Under the pieces are notes generated by a model. The model had not been told where the DNA came from. It saw only the letters and a program-made list of their open reading frames with translations, and made no database searches. DNA of 64,000 nucleotides from FEN-1219 sp963744305 (GTDB taxonomy: Bacteria; Pseudomonadota; Gammaproteobacteria; Steroidobacterales; Rariloculaceae). Location of the stretch: contig CAVUTF010000004.1 in the NCBI GenBank assembly GCA_963744305.1, forward strand, positions 186,001 to 250,000, given 5' to 3'. A program made the translations under genes and the position numbers. Every line of letters begins with the position of its first letter. Position 1 is the stretch's first letter. Below are positions 41,068 to 50,406 of the stretch, piece by piece.

Positions 41068-43275
41068 GTGATTTCGGCTAAACGCTCTGCACTCACGGCT
41101 TGGCTCTGCGCCTCTGCCGCTCCGCTCGCATTCGCGCAGGAGCTCTGTCTCCCCGAATACGACGAAGCACCGGCCGACCTGCCGGAACCGACACTCACTC
41201 CGAACGAAAACGATGCGGACGACGCGGTCGAGATCATTGCGCCCGAGATCAACATCGGCAACGAGGCTGAAGCGCAATTTTCCGGGAAAGTCGAGATTCG
41301 CTGGCGCGACGTGACGATCGCGGCGGAGAACGCGAGCTTCAACCGCGACAACGAGAGCCTGGAAGTCGGCGGTGGCGTGACGGTCAGGAATTCCGATGTG
41401 ATCGTCTACGCCGCGGATGCGCAGGTCGATACCGAAGCGGAGACGATCAGCTTCTCGGACGCGGGCTTCGACATGCCCAAACGCCCGGCACGCGGGTCCG
41501 CAGAAGGGATCCTCATTCAGAGCGACAGCACGCTCTCGCTGATGAGCGTGCTGTTCACGACATGCCCGGCCGAGGACGTGGATTGGGAGCTCAAGGCGGA
41601 CTCGATCGAGCTCGACGTCAACGGCGGCGTCGGCAGTGCGCGCGGTGTGAAGCTCGACTTCAAGGGCGTTCCGATCCTGTGGGCGCCTTACTTCAGCTTC
41701 CCGATCAACAACGAGCGCAAGAGCGGTTTTCTCACGCCGGACATCAGCGACCGCGACCGAACGGGCATCGACATTTCGGTACCGTACTACCTCAACCTCG
41801 CGCAGAACTATGATTTGACGCTCGAGCCGCGCTACATGAGCGAGCGCGGCACGCAGTTGCGGTCGATGTTTCGCTATCTCCTGCCCCGCAGCGATGGAAG
41901 CCTCGATTTCGAGTATCTGCCGAACGATGACGAAACGGACCAAACGCGCCGCTACGTGAATCTGCAGCACCAAACCGAGTTCGGCGAAGGCTGGCAGGTG
42001 CTGTCGGGGATCGAGGAAGTATCCGACGACGCGTACTTCGAGGATCTCGGCAGCAGCCTCGCCGTGACGAGCCAAACCCACTTGAATCGGTTCCTCGACA
42101 TCGGCTACTTCGCGCCGTATTGGACGATGCTCTCGCGTCTGCAGAATTATCAAACGATCGACCCGGTGCTCACGCCCGAGGAGCGGCCGTACGAGCGGGT
42201 GCCGCAGATGCTGTTTGACGGGCGTTGGCTCGGCCGGCGGTTCGGCTTCGCCTCGAACACCGAGCTCGTGAATTTCGATCGCGACGTGGGCGTCACCGGC
42301 TGGCGACTCGACACGACGCAGGAGGTCAGCGTGCGGTTCGCGCGTGCCGGTATGTACCTGATGCCGGCCGTCGCGCTGCGCCAGACGAATTACTGGCTCG
42401 ACAATCCGGCGCCGGGCGCCGACGACACACTGACGCGCAGCTTGCCGATCAGCAGCCTCGATACCGGCCTCACGTTCGAGCGCGAGACGGGCAGAGACGA
42501 CGGCTGGATCCAAACGTTGGAGCCGCGCCTGTTGTACGTGCACGTGCCGTTCGAGGATCAGAGCCAGCTGCCGGTGTTCGACACGATTCTGCCGGACTTC
42601 AACCTGGTCCAGCTCTTTCGCAAGTATCAATTCGTCGGGCCGGATCGCGTCACCGACACCGACCAGGTGTCGTTCGGCGTGACCACGCGCTTGATCGATG
42701 CGACAGATGGCCGCGAGCGGCTGACGGCAACTTTGGGCCAGACGCGGTATCTAAACGCGCAACGCGTGAGCCTGCCGAACACCGCGCCGAACGACGCGAA
42801 CGCATCCGACTACGTCGCCGAGCTTGCGATCGGGCTGCGAGACGCGTGGAACTTGGACTTAGGCTATCAGTGGAACGATGCGACGAACTCGACCGCGCGC
42901 GTGGAGACGCGATTCGAATACCGGCCGAAGAATGACCGGCTGTTCGGCTTCGGCTACCGCTATCGCCGCGACCAGCTCGAGCAGGGCGACTTCTCGCTCG
43001 TCTGGCCGGCGGCCGATCGCTGGCGGATCATCGGCCAGTACAGCTACTCGTTCCTCGAGAGCGAGCCGCTCGAGCAGTTCCTCGGCTGGGAGTACGAGGC
43101 CTGCTGCTGGCGGTTCCGAATGGTCGGCCGGCGCTACGTGAGCCGGACCGGCGAGACTGATGACGCGATCTCGATCCAGCTCGAGCTGAAGGGCCTATCG
43201 CAACGGGCGAGCTCGCCGGAGGACCTACTCGACCGTGGTATTCTTGGGTATCGCAGCATCGCAAAACCGAACTGA
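41068..43275 (+). CDS. lptD: LPS-assembly protein LptD
   Basis: 735 residues from GTG 41068 with CAGG upstream. Signal peptide ends near residue 24 (PLAFA). Residues about 50-190 are the OstA/LptA-like jellyroll (EINIGNEAEAQFSGKVEIRWRDVTIAAENASF), then the barrel begins FKGVPILWAPYFSFPINNERKSGFL. Cys are at the N-terminus (ELCLPEYDE), in TTCPAEDVDWE and as a pair in YEACCWRFRMVGRRYV, which fits the two inter-domain disulfides known for LptD. It inserts lipopolysaccharide into the outer leaflet. No frameshift. First gene of a long plus-strand operon. Confidence 0.95.
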   Translation: MISAKRSALTAWLCASAAPLAFAQELCLPEYDEAPADLPEPTLTPNENDADDAVEIIAPEINIGNEAEAQFSGKVEIRWRDVTIAAENASFNRDNESLEVGGGVTVRNSDVIVYAADAQVDTEAETISFSDAGFDMPKRPARGSAEGILIQSDSTLSLMSVLFTTCPAEDVDWELKADSIELDVNGGVGSARGVKLDFKGVPILWAPYFSFPINNERKSGFLTPDISDRDRTGIDISVPYYLNLAQNYDLTLEPRYMSERGTQLRSMFRYLLPRSDGSLDFEYLPNDDETDQTRRYVNLQHQTEFGEGWQVLSGIEEVSDDAYFEDLGSSLAVTSQTHLNRFLDIGYFAPYWTMLSRLQNYQTIDPVLTPEERPYERVPQMLFDGRWLGRRFGFASNTELVNFDRDVGVTGWRLDTTQEVSVRFARAGMYLMPAVALRQTNYWLDNPAPGADDTLTRSLPISSLDTGLTFERETGRDDGWIQTLEPRLLYVHVPFEDQSQLPVFDTILPDFNLVQLFRKYQFVGPDRVTDTDQVSFGVTTRLIDATDGRERLTATLGQTRYLNAQRVSLPNTAPNDANASDYVAELAIGLRDAWNLDLGYQWNDATNSTARVETRFEYRPKNDRLFGFGYRYRRDQLEQGDFSLVWPAADRWRIIGQYSYSFLESEPLEQFLGWEYEACCWRFRMVGRRYVSRTGETDDAISIQLELKGLSQRASSPEDLLDRGILGYRSIAKPN

Positions 43276-43288
43276 GCCCCGGACGACC

Positions 43289-44632
43289 ATGAGTACGCAT
43301 ACGCCGAAGATTCTCGCCGGCTGCGCCACCGCCGCCGCCGCATTGGGCCTCGCCATGACCGCCACCGCTCAAAACCGCGAGCTCGGCTCGACGGGCGAGC
43401 TCCTCGATGGCATCGCGGCCATCGTCGAGGAAGGCGTCGTCTTGAAAAGCGAGCTCAACCAGCGCATCGAGCTCGTGGTGCAGAACTTGCGCCGGCAGCA
43501 GGCGGAGCAGCCGCCGGAGCAACGTCGGCAACTGCCGCCGATGGCGATCATCGAGCAGCAGGTGCTCGATCAGCTCATTCTCAAGGAAGTGCAATTGCAG
43601 CGCGCGTCGCGCATCGGCATCACCGTGAGCGACGATCTGCTGAACCAAGCGCTGTCGAGCGTCGCCCAGAACTTGGGGTTGACGCTCGACGAGCTGCCGA
43701 CGGCGCTCGCGGCGGAGAACATCGACTATACGATGTACCGCGAGGATAGCCGTCAGGACTTGATCCTCGAGCAGCTGCAGCAACGGGACGTGATCAGCCG
43801 CATCACGATCACGCCCCGCGAGCTCGAGCAGTGCTTGAGTCGCAGCGCGCTCAACGAAGCCGACGCGTACGACTACAACATCTCCCACATCTTGATCAGC
43901 GTGCCCGCGGCCAGCACGCAGGCAGACATCGACGTGGCGCGCAAACGTATCGACGAGATCCGCGCGCGGCTGGACGCCGGCGAGGACTTCGGGCGGCTCG
44001 CGGTCGCAACGTCGAGCGCCCAGACTGCGCTCGACGGCGGCAATCTCGGTTGGCGCAAGGGCTCGCAACTACCAACTTTGTTCGCCCCGATCGTAGTGAA
44101 GATGAAGCCGGGCGAATATTCGCAGCCGATCCAAAGCGGCAGCGGGTTTCAGCTCGTGAAGCTCAACGACATGCGCGGCGCCGAACGCTCGCTGGTCGAT
44201 CAACTTCACGTGCGCCACATCCTGCTGCCGAAGACCGAGATTCTCGACGACGCAGCCACGCGCCAGAAGCTGCTCGGTATCCGCCAACAGATACTCGGCG
44301 GCGACGACTTCGCGGCGATTGCCGAATCCGTCTCCGAGGACGCCCAGTCCGCATCCGAGGGCGGTGATCTCGGCTGGGTGTCGCCCGGTGACACGGTGCC
44401 GGAGTTCGAGCAAATGCTGGCCACGCTGCCGATGCGTACGCTCTCCGAGCCGTTCCAGACGCGGTTCGGCTGGCACATCGCTGAGGTTCTCGAGCGGCGC
44501 TCGTACGACACGACCGACGAGGTCAAGCAGCAGCAGTGCGCCCGCGAGGTTCGCGCCAGCAAGGCGGAAGAGGAGCGGGAGCTGTGGCTGCGCCGTCTGC
44601 GCGACCAGGCGTTCGTCGACGTACGTCTCTAG
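43289..44632 (+). CDS. surA: Periplasmic chaperone / peptidyl-prolyl isomerase SurA
   Basis: 447 residues from ATG 43289, 13 nt after the lptD stop; an upstream in-frame start at 43235 would lie inside lptD. Signal peptide to about residue 28 (MTATAQ). The N-terminal chaperone domain has DGIAAIVEEGVVLKSELNQRIELV. Two parvulin domains follow: one from YNISHILISVPAA to FQLVKLNDMR, one from LHVRHILLPKTEI to FGWHIAEVLERR. The C-terminal helix matches the chaperone module. It helps fold outer-membrane proteins, LptD among them, consistent with co-transcription. Confidence 0.94.
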   Translation: MSTHTPKILAGCATAAAALGLAMTATAQNRELGSTGELLDGIAAIVEEGVVLKSELNQRIELVVQNLRRQQAEQPPEQRRQLPPMAIIEQQVLDQLILKEVQLQRASRIGITVSDDLLNQALSSVAQNLGLTLDELPTALAAENIDYTMYREDSRQDLILEQLQQRDVISRITITPRELEQCLSRSALNEADAYDYNISHILISVPAASTQADIDVARKRIDEIRARLDAGEDFGRLAVATSSAQTALDGGNLGWRKGSQLPTLFAPIVVKMKPGEYSQPIQSGSGFQLVKLNDMRGAERSLVDQLHVRHILLPKTEILDDAATRQKLLGIRQQILGGDDFAAIAESVSEDAQSASEGGDLGWVSPGDTVPEFEQMLATLPMRTLSEPFQTRFGWHIAEVLERRSYDTTDEVKQQQCAREVRASKAEEERELWLRRLRDQAFVDVRL

Positions 44633-45619
44633 CCGCTCCCACGATCGTCATTTCCTCCGGTGAGCCGGCCGGGATCGGGCCGGATATCTGCTTAGGCGTG
44701 GTAACGCGCCACATCAAGGCGCGCCTGGCGGTGCTCGGCGACCCTGCGCTGCTCGTGACGCGCGCGCGGCAGCTCGATCTGCCCGTAACGGTGCTCGAGC
44801 GCGCCGCCGCGGCCGAGGTCGAGCCGCATCGCGCCGGTGTGCTGCAGGTGCTCCCAATCGCGCTCAAGGCCCCGGTCACGGCGGGCCGCCTCGACGTCGC
44901 GAATTCTTCTTACGTGCTCGAGCAGCTGCGCCGCGGCGCCGCGCTCTGCATGCGCGGCGAAGCGCATGCGCTCGTCACGGCACCCGTGCAAAAAAGCGTC
45001 ATCAGCGCCGCCGGCGTGCGGTTCTCGGGTCACACGGAGTTTCTCGCGGAGATCACGGGCGGCGCGCAGCCAGTGATGCTGCTCGCGAGCAAGTCCCTGC
45101 GCGTCGCGCTCGCGACCACGCATCTGCCGCTGCGCGCTGTCGCAGACGCGCTCAGTATCGACAAGCTCGAATCGCTGATCCGCATCACCCATGCGGACTT
45201 GCAGCGGCGTTTCGCCATCTCCGATCCGCGGATCCTCGTTCTCGGCCTGAATCCGCACGCGGGCGAGAGCGGCACGCTCGGCCGCGAAGAGCAGACGATC
45301 ATCGAGCCGACGGTGCGGCGTTTGGCTGCGCGCGGCCTGCAAATCATGGGACCCGTGTCGGCGGACACCGCGTTCACGAAGGAGGCGCGTCCTCTATACG
45401 ACGTCGTGGTCGCGATGTATCACGATCAAGGCTTGCCCGTGCTCAAAGCCCTCGCGTTCGGCGAGGTCGTGAACGTCACTTTGGGGCTGCCGATCGTTCG
45501 CACGTCCGTGGATCACGGCACCGCGCTCGCGCTCGCGGGCACCGGCCGCGCGCGCCCGGAAAGCCTCTACGCGGCGCTCGACCTCGCGATCACGCTCGCC
45601 GGCGCGCGCCAAAGCGTGA
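44629..45619 (+). CDS. pdxA: 4-hydroxythreonine-4-phosphate dehydrogenase PdxA (start unclear, frame continuous with ksgA)
   Basis: About 330 residues. The start is uncertain: APTIVISSGEPAGIGPD begins directly at the surA stop but no ATG, GTG or TTG lies there, so an indel at the start is likely. Family landmarks: ALVTAPVQKSVISAAGVRFSGHTEFLAE, NPHAGESGTLGREE (metal His), VSADTAFTKEARPLYDVVVAMYHDQGLPVLKAL and VDHGTALALAGTGRA. It oxidises 4-phosphohydroxy-threonine in vitamin B6 synthesis. A TGA overlapping the ksgA GTG (GTGA) would be the natural end but is in another frame; in the given sequence the frame reads through into ksgA. Confidence 0.9.
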
Positions 45620-46392
45620 AGTTGCGCGCACGCAAGCGGCTGGGTCAGCACTTCCTGCACGACCCCGCTGTGATCAAGAAGCTCGTCGCGACCATTGCGG
45701 CGCAGCCTAACGACACGATGGTAGAGATCGGCGGCGGCCGCGGCGCGTTGACCGCACCGCTGAACGAGCGTTTGCAGCAGCTACACGTGATCGAAATCGA
45801 CGCGCGGCTCGCGGATGAGCTGCCGGCAGCCGTCGCACATCCGGAGCGGCTCACCGTACATCGAGCCGATGCGCTCGAATTCGACTTCGCGGCCATTGCG
45901 AGTGCGCCGCGCGCGCTGCGCGTGGTCGGCAATCTGCCGTACAACATCTCCACGCCGCTGCTGTTCCGGCTGCTCGGTTTTCGCAATGTAATCAAGGATA
46001 TGCACTTGATGCTGCAGCGCGAGGTGGTCGAGCGGATGACGGCCGCGCCGGGCGGCAAGGACTACGGCCGCCTCACCGTCATGCTCGCGCTCTGGGCGAG
46101 CGCGGAGGTTTGCTTTCACATCGGCCCGGGAGCGTTCGTTCCGGCACCGCGCGTTTGGTCGACGCTCGTGCGCGTCGTTCCCAAGCCGAAGCCGGATTTC
46201 GCCGTGGTCGACGAGGCGGCGTTCGCCGCTCTGGTCGCGCACCTGTTCTCGATGCGCAGGAAAACGCTCGGCCGCGCGCTCAAGGGTCGACTCACCGGCG
46301 AGCAAATCGAGTCCGCAGGGATCGATCCGATCGCGCGCCCCGAAACGCTCGCGCCAGCCGACTTCGCGCGCCTCGCCTCGCTCGCCGGATAA
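45616..46392 (+). CDS. rsmA: 16S rRNA dimethyladenosine transferase RsmA/KsgA
   Basis: 258 residues from GTG 45616. N-terminal RARKRLGQHFLHD is the family hallmark. SAM-binding motif MVEIGGGRGALTAPL, acidic VIEIDARLADEL, and catalytic NLPYNIS (rRNA adenine N6,N6-dimethylase motif) are intact. GAFVPAPRVWSTLVRVVP and the C-terminal SMRRKTLGRALKG are also conserved. It dimethylates two adjacent adenines near the 3' end of 16S rRNA. Usual partner apaG is missing; apaH follows 12 nt later. No stop separates it from pdxA in frame (see pdxA). Confidence 0.95.
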   Translation: MKLRARKRLGQHFLHDPAVIKKLVATIAAQPNDTMVEIGGGRGALTAPLNERLQQLHVIEIDARLADELPAAVAHPERLTVHRADALEFDFAAIASAPRALRVVGNLPYNISTPLLFRLLGFRNVIKDMHLMLQREVVERMTAAPGGKDYGRLTVMLALWASAEVCFHIGPGAFVPAPRVWSTLVRVVPKPKPDFAVVDEAAFAALVAHLFSMRRKTLGRALKGRLTGEQIESAGIDPIARPETLAPADFARLASLAG

Positions 46393-46404
46393 AATCGGAC
46401 CCCC

Positions 46405-47220
46405 ATGACGCTGTACGCGATCGGTGATATCCAAGGCTGCTCCGCCGCGTTCGACGCGTTGCTCGAGCGCCTGCGATTTTCGCCGCCGCGCGATCAGCTT
46501 TGGCTCGTCGGCGATCTTGTCAATCGCGGCCCGGATTCTCTCGGCGTGCTGCGCAAGGTCATCGCGCTCGGCGACGCCGCCACCTGCGTGCTCGGCAACC
46601 ACGACCTGCACTTGCTCGCGGTCGTCGCGGGCGCGCGCGAGCTCTCCCCGAACGACACGTTCGCCGATGTTCTGCGCGCGAGCGACGCCGACGAGCTCAT
46701 CGACTGGTTGCGCAGGCTCCCGCTCTTGCACCGCGACGAGCGCTCGCCGCCGCGGGTGCTCGTGCATGCGGGCATTCCGCCGCGCTGGGACCTGCAGCAA
46801 GCCGAGACGCACGCGCGCGAGGTGGAGAAGCAGCTCCGCGGCGAGCGCTGGCGCGCGATGCTGCGCACGATGTACGGCAACGGGCCCGCGACCTGGAGCC
46901 CCGACCTCGATCAAGAAGACCGCTGGCGCTACACGATCAATGCGTTGACGCGGATGCGCTACTGCGACCGCCGCGGCCAGCTCGATCTATCACACTCAAG
47001 CCCGCCGGGCTCTCAGCCGCCGCACCTGATACCGTGGTTCGACGTCGCGGATCGGCTTGCCCGCGGCTCCCACATCATCTTCGGCCACTGGTCGGCGCTC
47101 GGGCTACTGACGCGCCCCGACGTCACAGGTCTCGACACCGGGTGCGTCTGGGGCGGCACCCTCACTGCCGCGCAGCTCGACCCGCCGGGGCCGACGGTCA
47201 GCGTAAGATGCGCGGCATGA
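46405..47220 (+). CDS. apaH: Symmetrical bis(5'-nucleosyl)-tetraphosphatase ApaH
   Basis: 271 residues. Metallophosphatase motifs in order: YAIGDIQGCSAAF (GDxxG), LWLVGDLVNRGPDS (GDxVNRG), CVLGNHDLHLLAV (GNHD), VLVHAGIPPRWDL and HIIFGHWSALGL, as expected for ApaH. It cleaves Ap4A to two ADP. It lies 12 nt after ksgA without the usual apaG between them. Its TGA overlaps the ATG of the next gene (ATGA), tying it to the kynurenine-pathway genes downstream. Confidence 0.94.
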   Translation: MTLYAIGDIQGCSAAFDALLERLRFSPPRDQLWLVGDLVNRGPDSLGVLRKVIALGDAATCVLGNHDLHLLAVVAGARELSPNDTFADVLRASDADELIDWLRRLPLLHRDERSPPRVLVHAGIPPRWDLQQAETHAREVEKQLRGERWRAMLRTMYGNGPATWSPDLDQEDRWRYTINALTRMRYCDRRGQLDLSHSSPPGSQPPHLIPWFDVADRLARGSHIIFGHWSALGLLTRPDVTGLDTGCVWGGTLTAAQLDPPGPTVSVRCAA

Positions 47221-47729
47221 ACATCACCATGCCGTTCAAGCTGCTGGATTGGATCGACGACAATCGCGAGCACTTGAAGCCGCCGGTCTGCAACAAGCAG
47301 ATGTTCGAAAACGGCGATTTCATCGTGCAAGTCGTCGGGGGGCCGAATTCGCGGACCGACTACCACCATGACGAAGGTCCGGAGCTTTTCTACCAGGTGG
47401 AAGGCGAGATGCTGCTCAAGACCGTTCAAGAAGGACGGTTCGTCGATATCCCCATCGGCGAGGGCGAGATTTTTCTGTTGCCGCCGCGCGTCCCGCATTC
47501 GCCGCAGCGCTTCAAGGACACGGTGGGCATCGTCGTCGAGAGGCAGCGCGCACCCCACGAGCTCGACGGCTTCATGTGGTTTTGCCCGCGCTGCGCGAAC
47601 AAGCTGCACGAGGAATTCCTCCACGTCGCGGACATCGTGAAAGATCTGCCGCCCGTGTTCGCGCGCTTTCACGCGAACCTCTCCGCGCGCACCTGCAAAC
47701 GCTGCGGCCACATCGCTCCTCACGGCTGA
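47217..47729 (+). CDS. nbaC: 3-hydroxyanthranilate 3,4-dioxygenase
   Basis: 170 residues from ATG 47217, overlapping the apaH stop; ATG 47208 is an in-frame alternative. Cupin iron ligands are visible: His and Glu in TDYHHDEGPELFYQVEGEML and His in PPRVPHSPQRF. The C-terminal two CxxC pairs (FCPRCANKLHEEF and TCKRCGHIAPHG) form the rubredoxin-like second metal site of bacterial enzymes. It opens 3-hydroxyanthranilate to the aminocarboxymuconate semialdehyde that closes to quinolinate for NAD or is degraded further. kynU and kmo follow directly. Confidence 0.95.
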   Translation: MNITMPFKLLDWIDDNREHLKPPVCNKQMFENGDFIVQVVGGPNSRTDYHHDEGPELFYQVEGEMLLKTVQEGRFVDIPIGEGEIFLLPPRVPHSPQRFKDTVGIVVERQRAPHELDGFMWFCPRCANKLHEEFLHVADIVKDLPPVFARFHANLSARTCKRCGHIAPHG

Positions 47730-47736
47730 GGAAGGT

Positions 47737-49017
47737 ATGCCTCGGCGTGCTCTCGCTAGCGGGCTCGAAGGTGCGCGCGCGCTCGACGCGGCGGACGAGC
47801 TGAAGTCATTCCGCCGCCGTTTCGAGCTTCCCGCCGAACGCGGCCGTACGCTCACGTATCTCTGCGGCCACTCGCTCGGACTGATGCCGCGGCGCGCACG
47901 CGCGGACGTCGAGCGCGAGATCGCCCGCTGGGCCAAGCGCGGAGTCGAGGGCCACTTCGGCGACGGCGGCTGGCTCGACTATCACGAGCGCTTCAGCGCA
48001 CCGCTCGCGGAGCTCACGGGCGCCAAGCGCGACGAAGTCGTCGCGATGAATACGCTCACGGTGAATCTGCACCTGATGCTCGTGACTTTTTACCGGCCGA
48101 CGCGGGACCGCTGCAAGATTCTGATCGAGCGCGACGCGTTCCCTTCGGATCGCTACGCCGTGCAGTCGCAACTGCGCTATCACGGGCTGGATCCCGCGAA
48201 GGATCTGCTCGAGATCGCACCGCGCGAGGGCACTGCGCGGCTCGAGCTGGACGACTTCCGCGCACTGCTCGAGTTGCACGGCGAGCGGACGGCGCTCGTG
48301 CTGCTGCCGGGCGTGCAGTACTTGAGCGGCGAGCGGCTCGACATCGCGGAATGGACGAGCGAAGCGCGGCGCTTCGGCTGCGCCGTCGGCTTCGATCTGG
48401 CACATGCGATCGGCAACGTGCCCCTGGCATTGCATGCGGACGGCCCCGACTTCGCCGTCTGGTGCAGCTACAAATACTTGAACGCCGGACCGGGAGCGGT
48501 CGGCGGTTGCTTCGTGCACGGACGCTGGGCCGAGGCGTTCGATGTCCCCCGCTTCGCGGGCTGGTGGGGCCACGACGTCGCCAGGCGCTTCGACATGCCG
48601 CGCGAGTTCGCGGCGACACGAGGCGCGCAGGGATGGCAGCTCAGCAACCCGCCGATCCTGTCGCTCGCGCCGCTCGGCTCCTCGCTCGACCTGTTTCGGG
48701 AAGCGGGCATGACGCAGATTGCGCCGCAAATCGGAACGCCTCACGGCGTACCTCGAGCGGCTACTCGTCGAGCAGCTCGGCGAGCGGATCGCGATCCTGA
48801 CGCCGTCGGAACCGGCGCGCCGCGGCTGCGAGCTGTCCGTGCGGATCCGCCCCGACCCGCGCGATCCGAACGCGCTGCTCGCCGGCCTGCGGCGCGCGGG
48901 CGTCGTTGCCGACGTGCGCGCGCCGAACGTGCTGCGGCTCGCCCCGTCCCCCTCTACAACCGTTTCGCCGACGTGTTCGTCGCCGTGCGCGCGCTCGCTG
49001 CCATCTTGCGCGAATGA
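47737..49017 (+). CDS. kynU: Kynureninase (two frameshifts)
   Basis: About 426 residues when breaks near 48715 and 48945 are bridged. Landmarks: TYLCGHSLGLMPRRA, DEVVAMNTLTVNLHLML, FPSDRYAVQSQLRYHGLDP, GVQYLSGERLDI, the Asp of VGFDLAHAIGNVPL and the PLP lysine in WCSYKYLNAGPGAVGG. It hydrolyses kynurenine or 3-hydroxykynurenine to anthranilate or 3-hydroxyanthranilate plus alanine. The stop overlaps the next ATG (ATGA). The three adjacent genes form a coherent set, so the breaks are most likely errors. Confidence 0.92.
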   Translation: MPRRALASGLEGARALDAADELKSFRRRFELPAERGRTLTYLCGHSLGLMPRRARADVEREIARWAKRGVEGHFGDGGWLDYHERFSAPLAELTGAKRDEVVAMNTLTVNLHLMLVTFYRPTRDRCKILIERDAFPSDRYAVQSQLRYHGLDPAKDLLEIAPREGTARLELDDFRALLELHGERTALVLLPGVQYLSGERLDIAEWTSEARRFGCAVGFDLAHAIGNVPLALHADGPDFAVWCSYKYLNAGPGAVGGCFVHGRWAEAFDVPRFAGWWGHDVARRFDMPREFAATRGAQGWQLSNPPILSLAPLGSSLDLFREAGMTQIAPQIGTPHGVPRAATRRAARRADRDPDAVGTGAPRLRAVRADPPRPARSERAARRPAARGRRCRRARAERAAARPVPLYNRFADVFVAVRALAAILRE

Positions 49018-50369
49018 GCGCCTCACCGGTCGAGATCGCGATCATCGGCGGCGGACCCGCGGGGAGCCTGCTCGCGATCCTGCTTGCGCGCCGCGGCTGC
49101 AAGCCCGTCGTCATCGAACGCAGCCCGCGGTTCTCGGAAGGCTCGGCCGCCGGCGGGCGCTCCATCAACCTCGCGCTCGCGGCTCGCGGCATCGCGGCCC
49201 TGCGCCGCGCCGGCATCGACAGCGACATCGCGGCGCTCTTGATTCCGATGCGCGGCCGGATGGTGCACGACCTGCGCGGCGCCCAGCGCTTCCTCTCGTA
49301 CGGCCAGAGGCCCGGCGAAGAGATCAACTCGGTGTCGCGGGCGGCTCTGAACACACTGCTCTACCGCATCGCGGCCGAGCGCCACGGCGTGGAATACCGC
49401 TTCGAGCATCGCTGCGTCGGCTTCGACCCCGTCAACAACGTGCCGATCGTGGAGTCGGCCGCGGGCACCGCGCCGCTCGCGGCGCAGGTGGTCTTTGCGG
49501 CCGACGGCGCCGGGTCGGACGTCCGCCGCGCGCTCGCGGAAGGTGGGCTCATCAGCGCAACCGAGGAGCTCCTCGATCACGGCTACAAGGAGCTCACGAT
49601 ACCGCCGTCGGACACCGACGCCGAGTTCGTGCTCGAGCCGCACGCGTTGCACATCTGGCCGCGCGGCGGCTTCATGTTGATCGCGCTGCCGAATCCCGAC
49701 CGCAGCTTCACGGCGACGTTGTTCCTGCCGCATCGCGGCACTCCGAGCTTCGCGGAAGTCGGCTTAGCCAAAGTCGGCGCCTTCTTCCGCAGCGAGTTTC
49801 CGGACGCCGCACCGCTGATGCCGGCGCTCGAAGCGGACTACCGCAATCACCCGACCGGCGTGCTCGGCACGGTGTACTGCAAGCCGTGGAGCCACGGCGA
49901 CCGCGTGCTCTTGATCGGCGATGCGGCACACGCAATCGTGCCGTTTCACGGCCAGGGCATGAACGCGGCGTTCGAGGATTGCGTGGAGCTCGATCGGCTG
50001 CTCGACGAGCACGGCGGCGCGCCGCGCGATTGGGGTGACGTGTTCGCGCAATTCGAGCAGCGGCGAGCGCCGAACGCCCGCGCGATCGCGGCCATGGCGA
50101 TCGAGAACTATCAAGAAATGCGCGACGAGGTTCGCGACCGGAAGTTCCAGCTGCGCAGTGAGCTGTCGTTCGAGCTCGAACGGCGCTTTCCGGATCGCTT
50201 CATCCCGCGTTATTCGATGGTGATGTTCCACCCGGAAATTTCTTACGCCGAGGCGCAGCGGCGCGGCGCAGCTCAAGCGACGATCCTCGCACGACTCACG
50301 CGCACGGCGCGCACGCTGGCCGACGTGGATTTCGCTCTCGCGGCGCGGCTCGTCGCGACGGAGCTATGA
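49014..50369 (+). CDS. kmo: Kynurenine 3-monooxygenase
   Basis: 451 residues from ATG 49014, overlapping the kynU stop. The FAD Rossmann motif is IAIIGGGPAGSLLAILLARRG; GRSINLALAARGIAALRRAG and the GD motif VLLIGDAAHAIVPFHGQGMNAAFEDC are typical of KMO. The C-terminal region with FPDRFIPRYSMVMFHPEISYAEAQRRG is conserved in KMO and contributes to substrate or membrane interaction. It hydroxylates kynurenine using NADPH and oxygen. With kynU and the dioxygenase it converts kynurenine to the quinolinate precursor. Tryptophan dioxygenase and formamidase are not in the window. Confidence 0.94.
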   Translation: MSASPVEIAIIGGGPAGSLLAILLARRGCKPVVIERSPRFSEGSAAGGRSINLALAARGIAALRRAGIDSDIAALLIPMRGRMVHDLRGAQRFLSYGQRPGEEINSVSRAALNTLLYRIAAERHGVEYRFEHRCVGFDPVNNVPIVESAAGTAPLAAQVVFAADGAGSDVRRALAEGGLISATEELLDHGYKELTIPPSDTDAEFVLEPHALHIWPRGGFMLIALPNPDRSFTATLFLPHRGTPSFAEVGLAKVGAFFRSEFPDAAPLMPALEADYRNHPTGVLGTVYCKPWSHGDRVLLIGDAAHAIVPFHGQGMNAAFEDCVELDRLLDEHGGAPRDWGDVFAQFEQRRAPNARAIAAMAIENYQEMRDEVRDRKFQLRSELSFELERRFPDRFIPRYSMVMFHPEISYAEAQRRGAAQATILARLTRTARTLADVDFALAARLVATEL

Positions 50370-50406
50370 GATCGGCGCGCTGCGGCCGCGGGGAACACTC
50401 CGACGT

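Noticed and set aside
41059..42630. 523-codon minus-strand frame opposite lptD
   Set aside because: Arg/His/Glu-rich antisense shadow of an unambiguous LptD gene.
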